This document shows, piece after piece, positions 1 through 8,170 of a stretch of DNA of 64,000 nt. The position numbers were made by a program, and so were the translations under genes. Under the pieces are notes generated by a model that saw nothing but the letters and a program-made list of their open reading frames with translations, did no database searches and was not told the DNA's origin. The first letter of the stretch is position 1; the number at the start of each line of letters is the position of its first letter. This stretch comes from AG-12 sp027319585 (lineage in GTDB: Bacteria; Chloroflexota; Dormibacteria; Aeolococcales; Bog-877): positions 39,883-103,882 of the forward strand of contig DAHVMY010000003.1 of the NCBI GenBank assembly GCA_027319585.1, given 5' to 3'.

Positions 1-129
1 CGGCGCCAGTGGGAGGTGGGGCTACGGCGGTCCGGACCTGCTCGAATCGGGGAGCTGAATTCCAAGACCTCTGACAGGCGTCAGCTCTGCCGTGGTGCTC
101 TCCGAGGCGACCACCAGGGCCGCCAACCC

Positions 130-999
130 TCAGGGCTGGGCGGCAGCGCGCTCCTCGAGCAGGCTGAGGAGCAGCGGGTCCACGCGATCCCGGCTGCGGC
201 AGCGTTCCTCGAGGTTCTCCATCCCGGCCCACGCCTGAAGCGCGTCCAACGTCTCGTCCCGAGATGCTGTGGTCCCTACCCGTCCCAGCCGCTGCAGGCT
301 GTGCCGGAGCCGGTCCAGCATCTGCTCATCGACGGGCACCAGGTCGGCCGGATCCGGAGACTCGAATTGCAGCCTCCAGAGGTGCATAAGGCGGGTGAGC
401 TCTGGAATCGGGTCCTGGTGGTCGTCGACGCGCAGATCGACCATTCGGTCGTCGCGACCGCCGTAACCGGCGTTCGGGCGCACCACCAGGACTGCGGCGG
501 ACTGCCGCCCGCGGCGGTCTCCGCCGGCCCGGTCGCCCGCGGCCAGCGCCTCCAGGAGCCTTCCGGCGAGGGCGCCACGGCTGGGCGCGAAGGCGGCCAT
601 CATCGCGTCGACCACCTCCGGGCCGGCCAGGATGTTGCCCTGGCACGCCACCCCTGCCCCCACCCGGCCCCCGGCCCATTCGAAGCAGGCCGAGCCGGTG
701 AAGGTGGCAGCGTTGCCATCCCTATCCACCACTCCCAGCTGGCGGTGGTCGCGGTCGGGGTCGGCGCCAGTGAGCGCGGCCACGACCTCGGCGGCTGAGC
801 GGCCCTGGGCTAGGAGCCTGAGGCCCTCGTTCTTGTAGCTGGTGTTGCCCATCGCCTGAGTGGCGACCGCTCCCACTCCGGCGGTGGCGGCGGGTACCAC
901 CGAGCCGACGGCCAGGAATTTGGAGGCGACCGCCACCCCCCAGTCGCGACCGTCGGTGGCGACGATGGAGAAGGTCGCGATTCGCGGGGCGCGGTTCAT
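130..999 (-). CDS. DUF1028 family protein (Ntn-hydrolase-like)
   Basis: The 289-residue product opens with a conserved DUF1028 N-terminus (TFSIVATDG, then WGVAVASKFLAVG and GVGAVATQA). DUF1028 proteins have an Ntn-hydrolase-like fold and are often called putative peptidases or amidases; the substrate is unknown. The reading frame stays open far upstream, but homology begins at ATG 999, so the upstream part is shadow coding opposite the PIG-L gene. The C-terminal ~70 residues (after the DRMVDLRVDDH stretch) are the usual peptidoglycan-binding-like or helical tail of this family, rich in Leu and Arg. It is divergent from the PIG-L deacetylase, with only 21 bases between the two start codons. 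Family assignment is firm; biochemical role is not. Confidence 0.85.
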   Translation of the reverse strand: MNRAPRIATFSIVATDGRDWGVAVASKFLAVGSVVPAATAGVGAVATQAMGNTSYKNEGLRLLAQGRSAAEVVAALTGADPDRDHRQLGVVDRDGNAATFTGSACFEWAGGRVGAGVACQGNILAGPEVVDAMMAAFAPSRGALAGRLLEALAAGDRAGGDRRGRQSAAVLVVRPNAGYGGRDDRMVDLRVDDHQDPIPELTRLMHLWRLQFESPDPADLVPVDEQMLDRLRHSLQRLGRVGTTASRDETLDALQAWAGMENLEERCRSRDRVDPLLLSLLEERAAAQP

Positions 1000-1020
1000 C
1001 TCTGGGAGGATAGCGGATGA

Positions 1021-1875
1021 ATGAGCGCCACCGAAGAATCCGAGCGCGGCTCCGCGGCGGCTCAGCCGCTGGAGCTGTTCGAGTATGTGCCGGAGTCGGC
1101 CCTGGTGGTGGTGGCCCATCCGGACGACTGCGACTTTCTGGCGGCGGCGGTCATGTCCCGGTGGGTGAGCCAGGGTACCCGAGGCGCGATCTGCCTGGTC
1201 ACCGACGGCGATGCCGGAGGTGACGACCCCTCGGTACCCCCCGGTGAGCTGAGCCGGGTACGGTTGGACGAGCAGCGCCGAGCCGCGGCCCACCTGGGGG
1301 TAGCTACCGTCCTCTGCCTCGGCTACCCCGACGGGATGCTGCAGAACACCCTGGAGGTGCGCCGCGACCTGGTTCGGGTGCTGCGACGTCTGAGGCCCGA
1401 GCTGGTGGTCACCATGGACCCGACCAATCGCTTCTTCGGGAGGGGCTACATCAACCATCCCGATCATCGCGCGGCGGCGGACGCCTGCCTGGACGCCGTG
1501 TTCCCCAGCGCGCGAGACGTGCGCGCCTTTCCCGAGCTGGCCCGGGATGAGGGCCTGCAGCCCCATCGCACCAGATTCGTACTGGTCGGGTCAGGCGACC
1601 ATGCGGACGTGGCGGTCCCGGTATCCGAGCACGATCTCGAGAACAAGCTCAAGGCGCTCGGGGAGCACCGCAGCCAGTTCGATGCCTCCGACATGCGCGA
1701 GCCCACATTCCAGCGGGCCCGGCAGGTGGGGGCGAAGGCGGGGGTCGCTCTGGCGGAGAGCTATAGGCTGTTCGATCTGGCGCCCAATCCATCCCAGCGG
1801 GGCTACGGGCGTGGCCTGGCGGACCGCCCTCAGGGGGTGCCTCCGCCCCGGGAGCCGGCCTCGGACTGGGGCTGA
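1021..1875 (+). CDS. PIG-L family deacetylase (LmbE-like)
   Basis: This 284-residue protein is a zinc-dependent N-acetylglucosaminyl deacetylase-like enzyme. The family motif AHPDD is at residues 32-36 and the second metal-site motif HPDH is at 146-149, so both metal-binding halves are intact. Relatives (MshB, Mca, LmbE) remove acetyl groups from GlcNAc-containing thiols or conjugates; which substrate applies here cannot be read from the sequence. A GGGAGG ribosome site ends about nine bases before ATG 1021. The C-terminal 20 residues are low-complexity and proline/glycine rich. It is divergent from the DUF1028 gene. Confidence 0.9.
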   Translation: MSATEESERGSAAAQPLELFEYVPESALVVVAHPDDCDFLAAAVMSRWVSQGTRGAICLVTDGDAGGDDPSVPPGELSRVRLDEQRRAAAHLGVATVLCLGYPDGMLQNTLEVRRDLVRVLRRLRPELVVTMDPTNRFFGRGYINHPDHRAAADACLDAVFPSARDVRAFPELARDEGLQPHRTRFVLVGSGDHADVAVPVSEHDLENKLKALGEHRSQFDASDMREPTFQRARQVGAKAGVALAESYRLFDLAPNPSQRGYGRGLADRPQGVPPPREPASDWG

Positions 1876-2076
1876 GAGGTGCGGGCCGCGTGGCCACTGA
1901 CGGCGGGCAGTCAGCGGTCCTCCGCCCGTTCCACCGCGATATCCTGCCCAAGCTCTGCACTCACCTCAGCCGACTCGGCACCACCTTCCGGGCACCGGCC
2001 CACCCGTCACTCACGACGTGACCATGCGCTACGCCGAAGTCGCCGCTTGACCCTTCATCTCCACCGGGACGAAGCT

Positions 2077-2553
2077 GTGCGCGTGGACTTCGATTCGCCC
2101 GCCGTGCAAGGTATCCGAGCCTCTGGCCTGGAGTTCCAGGTCGTTCAGACCGAGATCCCTTCCGGGCCAGAGGAGAGTGCCCAACTTCAGGGGATCGCGC
2201 TGGCTCAGCTCCTGCGGACAATTGTGGTGCGGCTCGGGGAGAACGACTACGTGTTCGTGCTCGTGCCTGGAGGGCGCCAGATCGACTGGCCCAAGCTGCG
2301 GGCGCTGCTGGGCACCCGACGAATCTCCCTTCCGGACAAGGATGAGGCCAAGCAGGTCACGGGTTACGACCGCGGAGCGATCACCCCGTTTGGCGCGACG
2401 AGGGCCTGGCCAGTGGTGGCGGACGCTGCCGTGGCGGCGGCTGGCCTGGTGGCGATCGGCGCCGGGGCCAGGGGCGCAAACTTCCACGTGGACGCCCGGG
2501 GGCTGCTCAAGACCCTGGACGCAAGGGTGGCCGATGTCACCAAGCCGGGCTGA
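2077..2553 (+). CDS. YbaK/ProX-type aminoacyl-tRNA deacylase
   Basis: The 158-residue product matches the YbaK/EbsC fold: a central region rich in hydrophobic strands (LRTIVVRLGENDYVFVLV), the conserved lysine segment DKDEAKQVTGYDRGAITPFG, and the GARGANFHVD end. Such proteins hydrolyse mischarged tRNA, typically Cys-tRNA(Pro) or Ala-tRNA(Pro), in trans. The frame is open from 1879, but the upstream residues look like shadow sequence. GTG 2077 lies just before the conserved VRVDFDSPAVQ start and has a weak GGGACGA site before it; GTG 2083 is an alternative. It stands alone after the PIG-L gene. Confidence 0.85.
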   Translation: MRVDFDSPAVQGIRASGLEFQVVQTEIPSGPEESAQLQGIALAQLLRTIVVRLGENDYVFVLVPGGRQIDWPKLRALLGTRRISLPDKDEAKQVTGYDRGAITPFGATRAWPVVADAAVAAAGLVAIGAGARGANFHVDARGLLKTLDARVADVTKPG

Positions 2554-2908
2554 TCGGTCGCTGCAAAGGCGCGGCATTGCCCAGGCGCATCCTCGCTCTG
2601 CATCGGCCTGCCGCGGTACGGTGAAGAGCGGTGCACCACCCCGCAGGTTTGCAAACAAAGAGGCGTCTGTGGCTCTTGCTTGCTCGGCCGAGTCTACCGG
2701 CGGGATGGGATGGCTGCCACCTGGGCCGCAGGAGAGCGAGGCTATGTCGTGAGTCACTGGGTCAGCCAGGGATCCTGGAAATCGGGGGGCCGGGGGGTGC
2801 TGAGGGGCGAGAAGGCGCGTTAGGAGATTTGCGGTTCCGATCGGTCGCCACCACCACCTTTTGGAGGGCAGAGGTGCGCCTGCAGGTGCTTGAAGCCGTG
2901 TTGAATCA

Positions 2909-3304
2909 GTGGTAGCGAAGGGGCCACGCGCGGGAGATAGTGGTGCAGGATCCAAAACTCCTGTTTGGGCTCCTGTGGTTGGTCAAGCCGCCCGAGTGAC
3001 GAGGCTCGCAGGGTGGGGGTGGTTGCCCTGGCCGATGTTGGTGGTGATGGTCGGCGCGGTGACCCTGCTCGGCCCTTCAGTTTGGCGAGCCAGAAAGTCG
3101 GCGCTCGGCCCCTGCAGCGCTGGTCGGTTTCACTCCAGCACCGCCCAAGTGCACGAGTCGTCAAGGGACCCGTTGGTCACCCTGCGGGAGAGGTTCGCCC
3201 TCGGTGATATGGACGTGGTCGGGCTGCGGCGGTCCGAGCCCGATCACGCTGGCGCACGGTCCCAAGATCGGGGTCCACTTTCTGAGCCTGGGGGTCGGCG
3301 GTGA
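2909..3304 (+). CDS. Small membrane protein with SHOCT-like motif (tentative)
   Basis: A 131-residue frame contains one hydrophobic segment (around PWPMLVVMVGAVTLL) followed by a variable linker and then TLRERFALGDMDV. That last stretch resembles the SHOCT short C-terminal oligomerization motif (LRERYARGEIDEEEY type). The match stops early: the usual EEYERR continuation is replaced by VGLRRSE. The stop codon overlaps the GTG of the next methyltransferase by four bases (GTGA at 3301-3304), which supports translation of the frame. The true start may be later than 2909. Function unknown. The preceding 350 bases (2554-2908) show no recognisable gene. Confidence 0.4.
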   Translation: MVAKGPRAGDSGAGSKTPVWAPVVGQAARVTRLAGWGWLPWPMLVVMVGAVTLLGPSVWRARKSALGPCSAGRFHSSTAQVHESSRDPLVTLRERFALGDMDVVGLRRSEPDHAGARSQDRGPLSEPGGRR

Positions 3305-3996
3305 ACCGCTCGGAGGCAGACCCGGATCGGCAATCTCTGATCGACCGGCAACGGACTCACTGGGAGCAGACTTTCACCTCCCACCCGGACATCTATGGCC
3401 GGCTTCCGAGTTCGCCGGGAGCCTACGCCGTCGACAGATTCGCCGCCGGAGGCGTGTCCAGCGTGCTCGAGCTCGGCCCCGGCCAGGGACGTGACACGAT
3501 AGCGCTTCTGAAGGCCGGAGTGCAGGTCACGGCTCTCGACTACGCCGCCCGGCCGCTGGAGGGGATCGCCGCCGTCGCGGGACCGCAGCTGGGCTCAAGG
3601 CTGACCACTGTGGTCCACGACGTGCGCCGGCCGTTGCCGCTGCCGGCGGCCAGCTTCGACGCCAGCTACTCCCACATGCTCTTCACGATGGCGCTCTCCA
3701 GCCAGGAGCTGATCGGGTTGGCCGGGGAGGTACACCGGGTGCTGCGGCCCGGTGGGCTGTGCATCTACACCGTGCGTCACACCGGCGACCCGCACTACGG
3801 CGCCGGTCGTGCTCTCGGCGACAACCTCTACGAAAATGGTGGCTTTGTCGTCCACTTCTTCGATGAGCTCCTGGTCGAGCGCCTGGGCTCAGGGTTCGAG
3901 ATCGAAGATGTGACCGAATTCGAGGAGGGTGAACTCCCCAGGCGGCTCTGGCGTATCACGATGCGGCGCAGCGACCGCCCTGCGCCGGTTCCATGA
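3301..3996 (+). CDS. Class I SAM-dependent methyltransferase
   Basis: The 231-residue protein carries a class I Rossmann methyltransferase core: motif I VLELGPGQGRD at about residues 55-65, an acidic end to strand 2 (TALDYAARPL), PLPLPAASFDASYSHML as motif IV, and HRVLRPGGLCIYTVRH as the post-motif segment. The substrate is not evident; the family resembles small-molecule methyltransferases of the UbiE/Methyltransf_11 type. The GTG start overlaps the stop of the SHOCT-like frame upstream (GTGA), suggesting coupled translation. It converges on the MFS gene. Confidence 0.85.
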   Translation: MNRSEADPDRQSLIDRQRTHWEQTFTSHPDIYGRLPSSPGAYAVDRFAAGGVSSVLELGPGQGRDTIALLKAGVQVTALDYAARPLEGIAAVAGPQLGSRLTTVVHDVRRPLPLPAASFDASYSHMLFTMALSSQELIGLAGEVHRVLRPGGLCIYTVRHTGDPHYGAGRALGDNLYENGGFVVHFFDELLVERLGSGFEIEDVTEFEEGELPRRLWRITMRRSDRPAPVP

Positions 3997-4169
3997 CCTC
4001 CAACCGAGGCGCTGGCGACTGCCGTTTGCTACCGGTCCTGCAGGCGAGCTGCGGGCGGCTGCCAGCAGAGCCGGTGTCGCTTTGCAGCTGTGATCCCAAT
4101 TGGGCGCCTGCTGAGCTGGGGCGCCAGGTTCCGAGTCGTGGGAGCCGAGGGAGGAGACGTGCGCTGTGG

Positions 4170-5510
4170 TCAGGACCGGCCGCCTGCCCCATAGATCCAC
4201 TCCGGGTGACTCTCCCAAGCGGGAGGCTTATGCCGCAGATGGGGGGCGGTCTCACGGATGAAGAGCACGGCCATGATCGCCGACATCCCCATCAGCACCA
4301 CGATCGCCCAAAAGGCCGCCGCCAGCCCGAAGAGGGCCGCGATCCCTCCCAGGATCAATGGCCCCACGGCGTATCCGCCGTCCCGCCAGAGCCGGTACAC
4401 GCCGAGCGCCCCGCCCCGCCAGCTGGGGTCCGCGACATCGCCAACGCAGGAGATGAGGTTGGGATAGACCAGTGCCATGCCGACTCCCATCACAGCTGCC
4501 GCGAGCAGCCAGGCGCCCAACCCCGAGGTTGTGAGGGTCGCTAAGACCCCGATGCCGATCAGGAAGATGCCGGCGGTGATGGGAAGCCGGCGGCCGACCC
4601 GGTCCGCGAGGGCGCCGGTGGCGACCTGGCCCACGCCCCAAACCCATGCGTAGACCCCCACCAGCAGTCCGACCTGCAACAGCGACAGTCCGCGTTGGAG
4701 GAAGTACAGGGGGAAGAAGCCGATCACCAAACTGTCGGCGAACTTGTTTAGGAATCCGCCCCAGCAGACCGCCAGCATGGTCCGGTCGCGCCAGCTCATG
4801 TAGGTGGCGAGGCGACCGAGGCGGGGGGCGGCGGGTGCGGCCGTTATGTCCGGGCCGCGGGCGCTCTCCGCGCGAGCGAACTGGACGGTCTCCCGGGTGG
4901 GCCAGATGGTCAGCAATGCCCCCAGCAGCACAACTCCCAGAGCAAAGACATAGGGTGCGGGACGCAGGCCGAGAGCGGTGACCAGGATCCCGGCCACGAA
5001 GCCGCCCGCTCCGACTCCCACGTACCCGGCCGCCTCGTTGATCCCCACCGCGACGCCGCGATTGACCGGGCCCACCAGGTCGATCATCGAGGTGACCGCC
5101 ATGGTCCAGGTGAGCGCCTGGTTGACGCCCAGAAAGAGGTTGGCGGCCAAGACCCACACCCAGTTCTGGGCGAAGATGATCAGCAGGGCGTAGGGGACTG
5201 CGAAGGCCCAACCGGCCAGCAGCAGGAGCTTGCGCCCGTGGCGGTCGGAGAGGCGCCCGGCCACCAGGTTCATTGTCGCCTTGACCACCCCAAACGCGGA
5301 GATGAAGGAGACGGTGTACAGGACCGAGGTCACTCCGAACGCGTGCTCCGCCAACGGGGGAAGGGCCACTCGCTCCACGCCTATGGTCGCGCCGACCAGC
5401 AGGGTGATCAGGCCCAGCAGGCTGAACTGGAACCAATTGCGACCAAGTCCGTGGGTGCTGGTCCGGGCTGGCTGCCCGGCCCCCGGAGACTGCAGGGACA
5501 CCGGTCTCAC
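4170..5510 (-). CDS. MFS transporter
   Basis: A 446-residue major facilitator with about twelve hydrophobic segments. The characteristic loop 2-3 motif is present (GRLSDRHGRK) and is repeated in the second half (GALADRVGRR), as expected for the duplicated six-helix bundle. The central cytoplasmic loop (RAESARGPDITAAPAAPRLG) is Ala/Pro rich. It lies 219 bases downstream of, and in the same direction as, the ArsR-rhodanese gene, so it is probably controlled by it. Substrate unknown; the pairing with a thiol/sulfur-type regulator suggests efflux or uptake tied to sulfur or metalloid stress (inference). Confidence 0.85.
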   Translation of the reverse strand: MRPVSLQSPGAGQPARTSTHGLGRNWFQFSLLGLITLLVGATIGVERVALPPLAEHAFGVTSVLYTVSFISAFGVVKATMNLVAGRLSDRHGRKLLLLAGWAFAVPYALLIIFAQNWVWVLAANLFLGVNQALTWTMAVTSMIDLVGPVNRGVAVGINEAAGYVGVGAGGFVAGILVTALGLRPAPYVFALGVVLLGALLTIWPTRETVQFARAESARGPDITAAPAAPRLGRLATYMSWRDRTMLAVCWGGFLNKFADSLVIGFFPLYFLQRGLSLLQVGLLVGVYAWVWGVGQVATGALADRVGRRLPITAGIFLIGIGVLATLTTSGLGAWLLAAAVMGVGMALVYPNLISCVGDVADPSWRGGALGVYRLWRDGGYAVGPLILGGIAALFGLAAAFWAIVVLMGMSAIMAVLFIRETAPHLRHKPPAWESHPEWIYGAGGRS

Positions 5511-5729
5511 CAGTGGTCGCCGGCCACGGTTGGGCGCATCCGTGGCGACGGGGTGGCCTGGGCGGAGGCTTTCGCCGTGCTGAGGGAGGGCGGCCGCGGT
5601 CCGCGAAACCGGATGGGCGTTCCGCTGCGACCCCTCGCCTCAGGCGCACCCGGAACGGAGCCGTGCCCCGGCGGAGGGGGTGAGCCCCGCGCAATCCTCG
5701 TCCGGCCGGGTGTGAGCACCGCGAGGCGC

Positions 5730-6395
5730 TCAGGCCGCGCCCTGTTCCACCGGCCGATCCGCCAACTTCCACTCCGGGTATCCCAGGGCCATGCGGCGGG
5801 CCGGGATCCCCCAGGTGCGAAGTTTGGCGACCGCGTCGCGAGCGAAGACGCAGTAGGGGCCACGGCAGTACGCGACGATCTCGCGATCGCGCGGCAGGGT
5901 GTCGCGGTACTGGTCGAGTTCATCCAGCGGGATCGAGATCGCGCCCGCGATGTGGCCTGCCGCGAATTCGAGCCGGGGCCTGACGTCCACCAGGGTCACC
6001 TCGCCTCGGGCCAGCCGCTCGGCCAGGTCGTCCAGGGTGATCGGTTCCAGAGCGTCATCGTGCTCGAATTCCGATGCGACCAGGGCGGGTAGCTCCGGGA
6101 TCTCGGTGGCCGCGACATTACGCAGCCGGATCCATAGCTCTCCCACCGCTGGGGAGCTCAGCCGGTAGCGAACCTGGGTCCCCACCTTCCGTCGCGCCAC
6201 CAGGTGAGCTCGGTGCAGCACCTGAAGATGCTGTGAGGTGCTGGCTAGGCTCAGCCGCGCCTCCTGGGCCAGTTCCTCAACGCTCCGCTCTCCCTGGCAC
6301 AGGAGATCAAGGATCTCCAACCGGTGTCCGTTGCCCAACGCGTGTCCGGCCCGAGCGACCTGCTCGTAGAGCTGATTCTTGAATATTCCATTCAT
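5730..6395 (-). CDS. ArsR-family regulator fused to rhodanese domain
   Basis: The 221-residue protein has a winged-helix ArsR/SmtB DNA-binding domain at about residues 15-85 (LEILDLLCQGERSVEELAQ, then LASTSQHLQVL as recognition helix) and a rhodanese domain at about 115-215. The rhodanese loop CRGPYC puts the catalytic-type cysteine at residue 177, with a second cysteine at 182, so it is probably redox or persulfide competent. This fusion is known in several bacteria as a sulfur/metalloid-responsive repressor. The first ATG follows an extended -10 by only nine bases, so the mRNA is nearly leaderless. The MFS gene follows in the same direction. Confidence 0.9.
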   Translation of the reverse strand: MNGIFKNQLYEQVARAGHALGNGHRLEILDLLCQGERSVEELAQEARLSLASTSQHLQVLHRAHLVARRKVGTQVRYRLSSPAVGELWIRLRNVAATEIPELPALVASEFEHDDALEPITLDDLAERLARGEVTLVDVRPRLEFAAGHIAGAISIPLDELDQYRDTLPRDREIVAYCRGPYCVFARDAVAKLRTWGIPARRMALGYPEWKLADRPVEQGAA

Positions 6396-6420
6396 AGATT
6401 GAACATCATACCATTGTGCC
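6396..6420 (-). promoter_or_regulatory. Extended -10 promoter / AT-rich operator region of arsR-rhodanese
   Basis: On the minus strand TGGTATGAT (complement of 6405-6413) is an extended -10 element placed nine bases before the ATG at 6395, giving a leader of only a few bases. The surrounding AT-rich patch, including the palindrome GAATATTC at 6381-6388 inside the first codons, stands out in this GC-rich DNA and could be the ArsR operator. No convincing -35 is visible. Confidence 0.5.
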
Positions 6421-6642
6421 AGCGCGGCACAGCCGGCCTCGGTCGGCCACGCATACCCCCGGCTGTCGCCACTGGCGGGCGTCAGGGCCGATCCGTCACC
6501 AGCGCGGGCCGGCCTCTGGGCTGGATGCGTTCGCTGAAAACACCAGGCACGACCCAGACGGCGCCGGTCGTCGCCTGCGGCCGCTCCCCTGACTGCAGTC
6601 CTGAGCTATCCCACCGGATTGGGTGGCAGTCTCGTCCTCAGG

Positions 6643-6939
6643 TCACTCGTCGGGATGCAGCTTGTGGACGCGGGCAGGCTTGGCCGGCCGCCGGCGAGCC
6701 GGAGGCCGGCGAGCCCTCGGCGCCTGGGCGGGGGTGATCGCTCGCTCCAACTGCTCGGCGCACTCGCCCATCCGACGAGCGGACTCATGAAGCAAGCGGA
6801 GCACCTGATCCGCGACCATCCCTTCCAGACCGGGGCCGTCGGCGCGGCGGCGCAGCTCTGAGGCCGCCCGGCTCGCCAGCGCGGCCAGATCGATGCGATA
6901 CGAAGGCACGGTCCGGCGGGCTCGGGTCGGGTCCGGCAT
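6643..6939 (-). CDS. Small helical protein with basic tail, unknown
   Basis: A 98-residue product that I do not recognise. It has a helical middle (about residues 15-65, ending RRMGECAEQLERAI) and a very basic, Arg/Pro/Ala-rich C-terminal tail (RARRPPARRRPAKPARVHK) that could bind nucleic acid or membrane phosphate. Its ATG (6937-6939) overlaps the stop of the upstream two-helix membrane protein in a TGATG arrangement, which is the main evidence that it is translated. The 247 bases between this region and the arsR-rhodanese gene (6396-6642) contain nothing else I can name. Confidence 0.5.
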   Translation of the reverse strand: MPDPTRARRTVPSYRIDLAALASRAASELRRRADGPGLEGMVADQVLRLLHESARRMGECAEQLERAITPAQAPRARRPPARRRPAKPARVHKLHPDE

Positions 6940-7286
6940 CAGCGCCAGCGCTCCGAAGATCGACCCCGCGCGCGTTGCCACACGGGCTCCAGCGCGGCTC
7001 CGGCCAGGAGGAGGAGGACGGCTCCACCCATGGCCTCGGCGACCAGGGTGAATCCGAAGCTCCCCAGCACGACCGCCGCGATCACCAGTAGGGGTATCAG
7101 GGCCATCACCAGGCGGCCAGCCCAGCTTCCCACCCAAGCCCCGATCTCCAGCCTGGGCCGCGGCTCGCCCTGCTCTCGAGGCAGGCGCTCTTCCCAAAGA
7201 GACACCCACCATCCTGGTTGGGTCGATGAGCCCGGATCAGGAGACTGCTGATCGGGCCCGCGCCGCGGGTCGGAGCCTTGAGGCAT
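6939..7286 (-). CDS. Small two-helix membrane protein, unknown
   Basis: A 115-residue product with a polar, proline-rich N-terminal ~50 residues and then two adjacent hydrophobic segments (MALIPLLVIAAVVLGSFGF and AMGGAVLLLLAGAAL), followed by a short basic end. The stop overlaps the ATG of the next small gene (TGATG), so the two are probably translated together. No family recognised. It is divergent from the uracil-DNA glycosylase gene (67 bases between starts). Confidence 0.5.
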   Translation of the reverse strand: MPQGSDPRRGPDQQSPDPGSSTQPGWWVSLWEERLPREQGEPRPRLEIGAWVGSWAGRLVMALIPLLVIAAVVLGSFGFTLVAEAMGGAVLLLLAGAALEPVWQRARGRSSERWR

Positions 7287-7352
7287 GGGGTGCCCTGATT
7301 GTGCCGGGGACCGCTCTGGGGGCGGCTACGCTGATGCCTAGGATAGCACCAG

Positions 7353-8057
7353 GTGACCGTGTCCTCTAGCCCTCGTCGGCCCGCCCCGGCCGTGCCCGCG
7401 CAGCCCTCCCTGAGGCTCCTTCACGAGCACATCCTGGGGTGCCGCAGCTGCTGTCGGGAGGGGCTGCTTGCGGCGTGCGCGCCCGTTCTCTGTGCGCCGT
7501 CCGCGTCCCGGATGATGCTGGTGGGACAGGCCCCGGGGCGGCTCGAGGTGACGACCAGGCGCCCATTCAGCGGCCGGGCCGGGAGGGAACTGTTCCGCTG
7601 GTTGAAGGCGGCCGGTTTGGGCACCGAGGAGGAGGCCAGGGCCGCCGTCTACCTGACCTCCATCACCAAGTGCTTCCCCGGCGCGGCGAGCTCGGGTAGC
7701 GGGGACCGCCGGCCCAGCTCGCGGGAGATCGAACTATGCCGGCCCCACCTGGAGGCGCAGCTTTCCCTGCTCGCACCGTGGCTGGTGATCGCGGTGGGGC
7801 AGCTGGCGATCAGCCGCTTCCTGGGACGGCGCAGCATGGACGAGGTGGTCGGCAGGGTGTACCTGCGCACGGGGAGCGAGCACCTCGTGGGTGCTCCGGT
7901 TCCTGCCGACGCACTCCCGTTGCTGCTGCCACTTCCCCATCCCTCGGGAGCCAGCCGCTGGCTGAACCAGCCGCAGCACCGTGACCAGCTGGCGCGGGCG
8001 CTCGCCCAGCTGGGCCGCCTCCGCGAGGCGCCCCCGGGGCTCTCGGCGCCTATCTGA
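7353..8057 (+). CDS. Uracil-DNA glycosylase, Fe-S family 4/5 type
   Basis: This 234-residue protein belongs to the uracil-DNA glycosylase superfamily: motif 1 GQAPGRLEVTTRRPFSGRAG and the C-terminal HPSGASRWLN loop (motif 2) are present. Cysteines at CRSC near the N-terminus, KCFPG in the middle and LCRPH match the four-cysteine pattern of the [4Fe-4S] families 4 and 5. Motif 1 has no D/N water-activating residue of the family 1 kind, as usual for these families. It would excise uracil from deaminated DNA, a sensible function in a GC-rich genome. GTG start at 7353. Confidence 0.85.
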   Translation: MTVSSSPRRPAPAVPAQPSLRLLHEHILGCRSCCREGLLAACAPVLCAPSASRMMLVGQAPGRLEVTTRRPFSGRAGRELFRWLKAAGLGTEEEARAAVYLTSITKCFPGAASSGSGDRRPSSREIELCRPHLEAQLSLLAPWLVIAVGQLAISRFLGRRSMDEVVGRVYLRTGSEHLVGAPVPADALPLLLPLPHPSGASRWLNQPQHRDQLARALAQLGRLREAPPGLSAPI

Positions 8058-8064
8058 GTTTGCG

Positions 8065-8070
8065 TATAAT
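8065..8070 (+). promoter_or_regulatory. Candidate -10 box (TATAAT)
   Basis: A perfect TATAAT lies just after the uracil-DNA glycosylase stop and about 100 bases before the next start. No good -35 is visible at 16-18 bases. Transcription would begin near 8077, giving a leader of about 94 bases. The leader includes a 25-codon frame (ATG 8097 to TGA 8174) whose stop overlaps the next GTG (GTGA), which might be a leader peptide or chance. Confidence 0.4.
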
Positions 8071-8170
8071 CGGGCAAATCTTGGGTGGAAAGCAGCATGC
8101 GCGCGGCGTCGGCTCGCAGCCCCGGGGTCGGTCGGCCGCGCCTGAGCCCAGGGGATCGAGCGAGGGGGAG

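Noticed and set aside
130..1566. A 478-residue minus-strand frame extending DUF1028 upstream
   Set aside because: DUF1028 homology begins at ATG 999; the part beyond it lies opposite the PIG-L gene and is low-complexity shadow.
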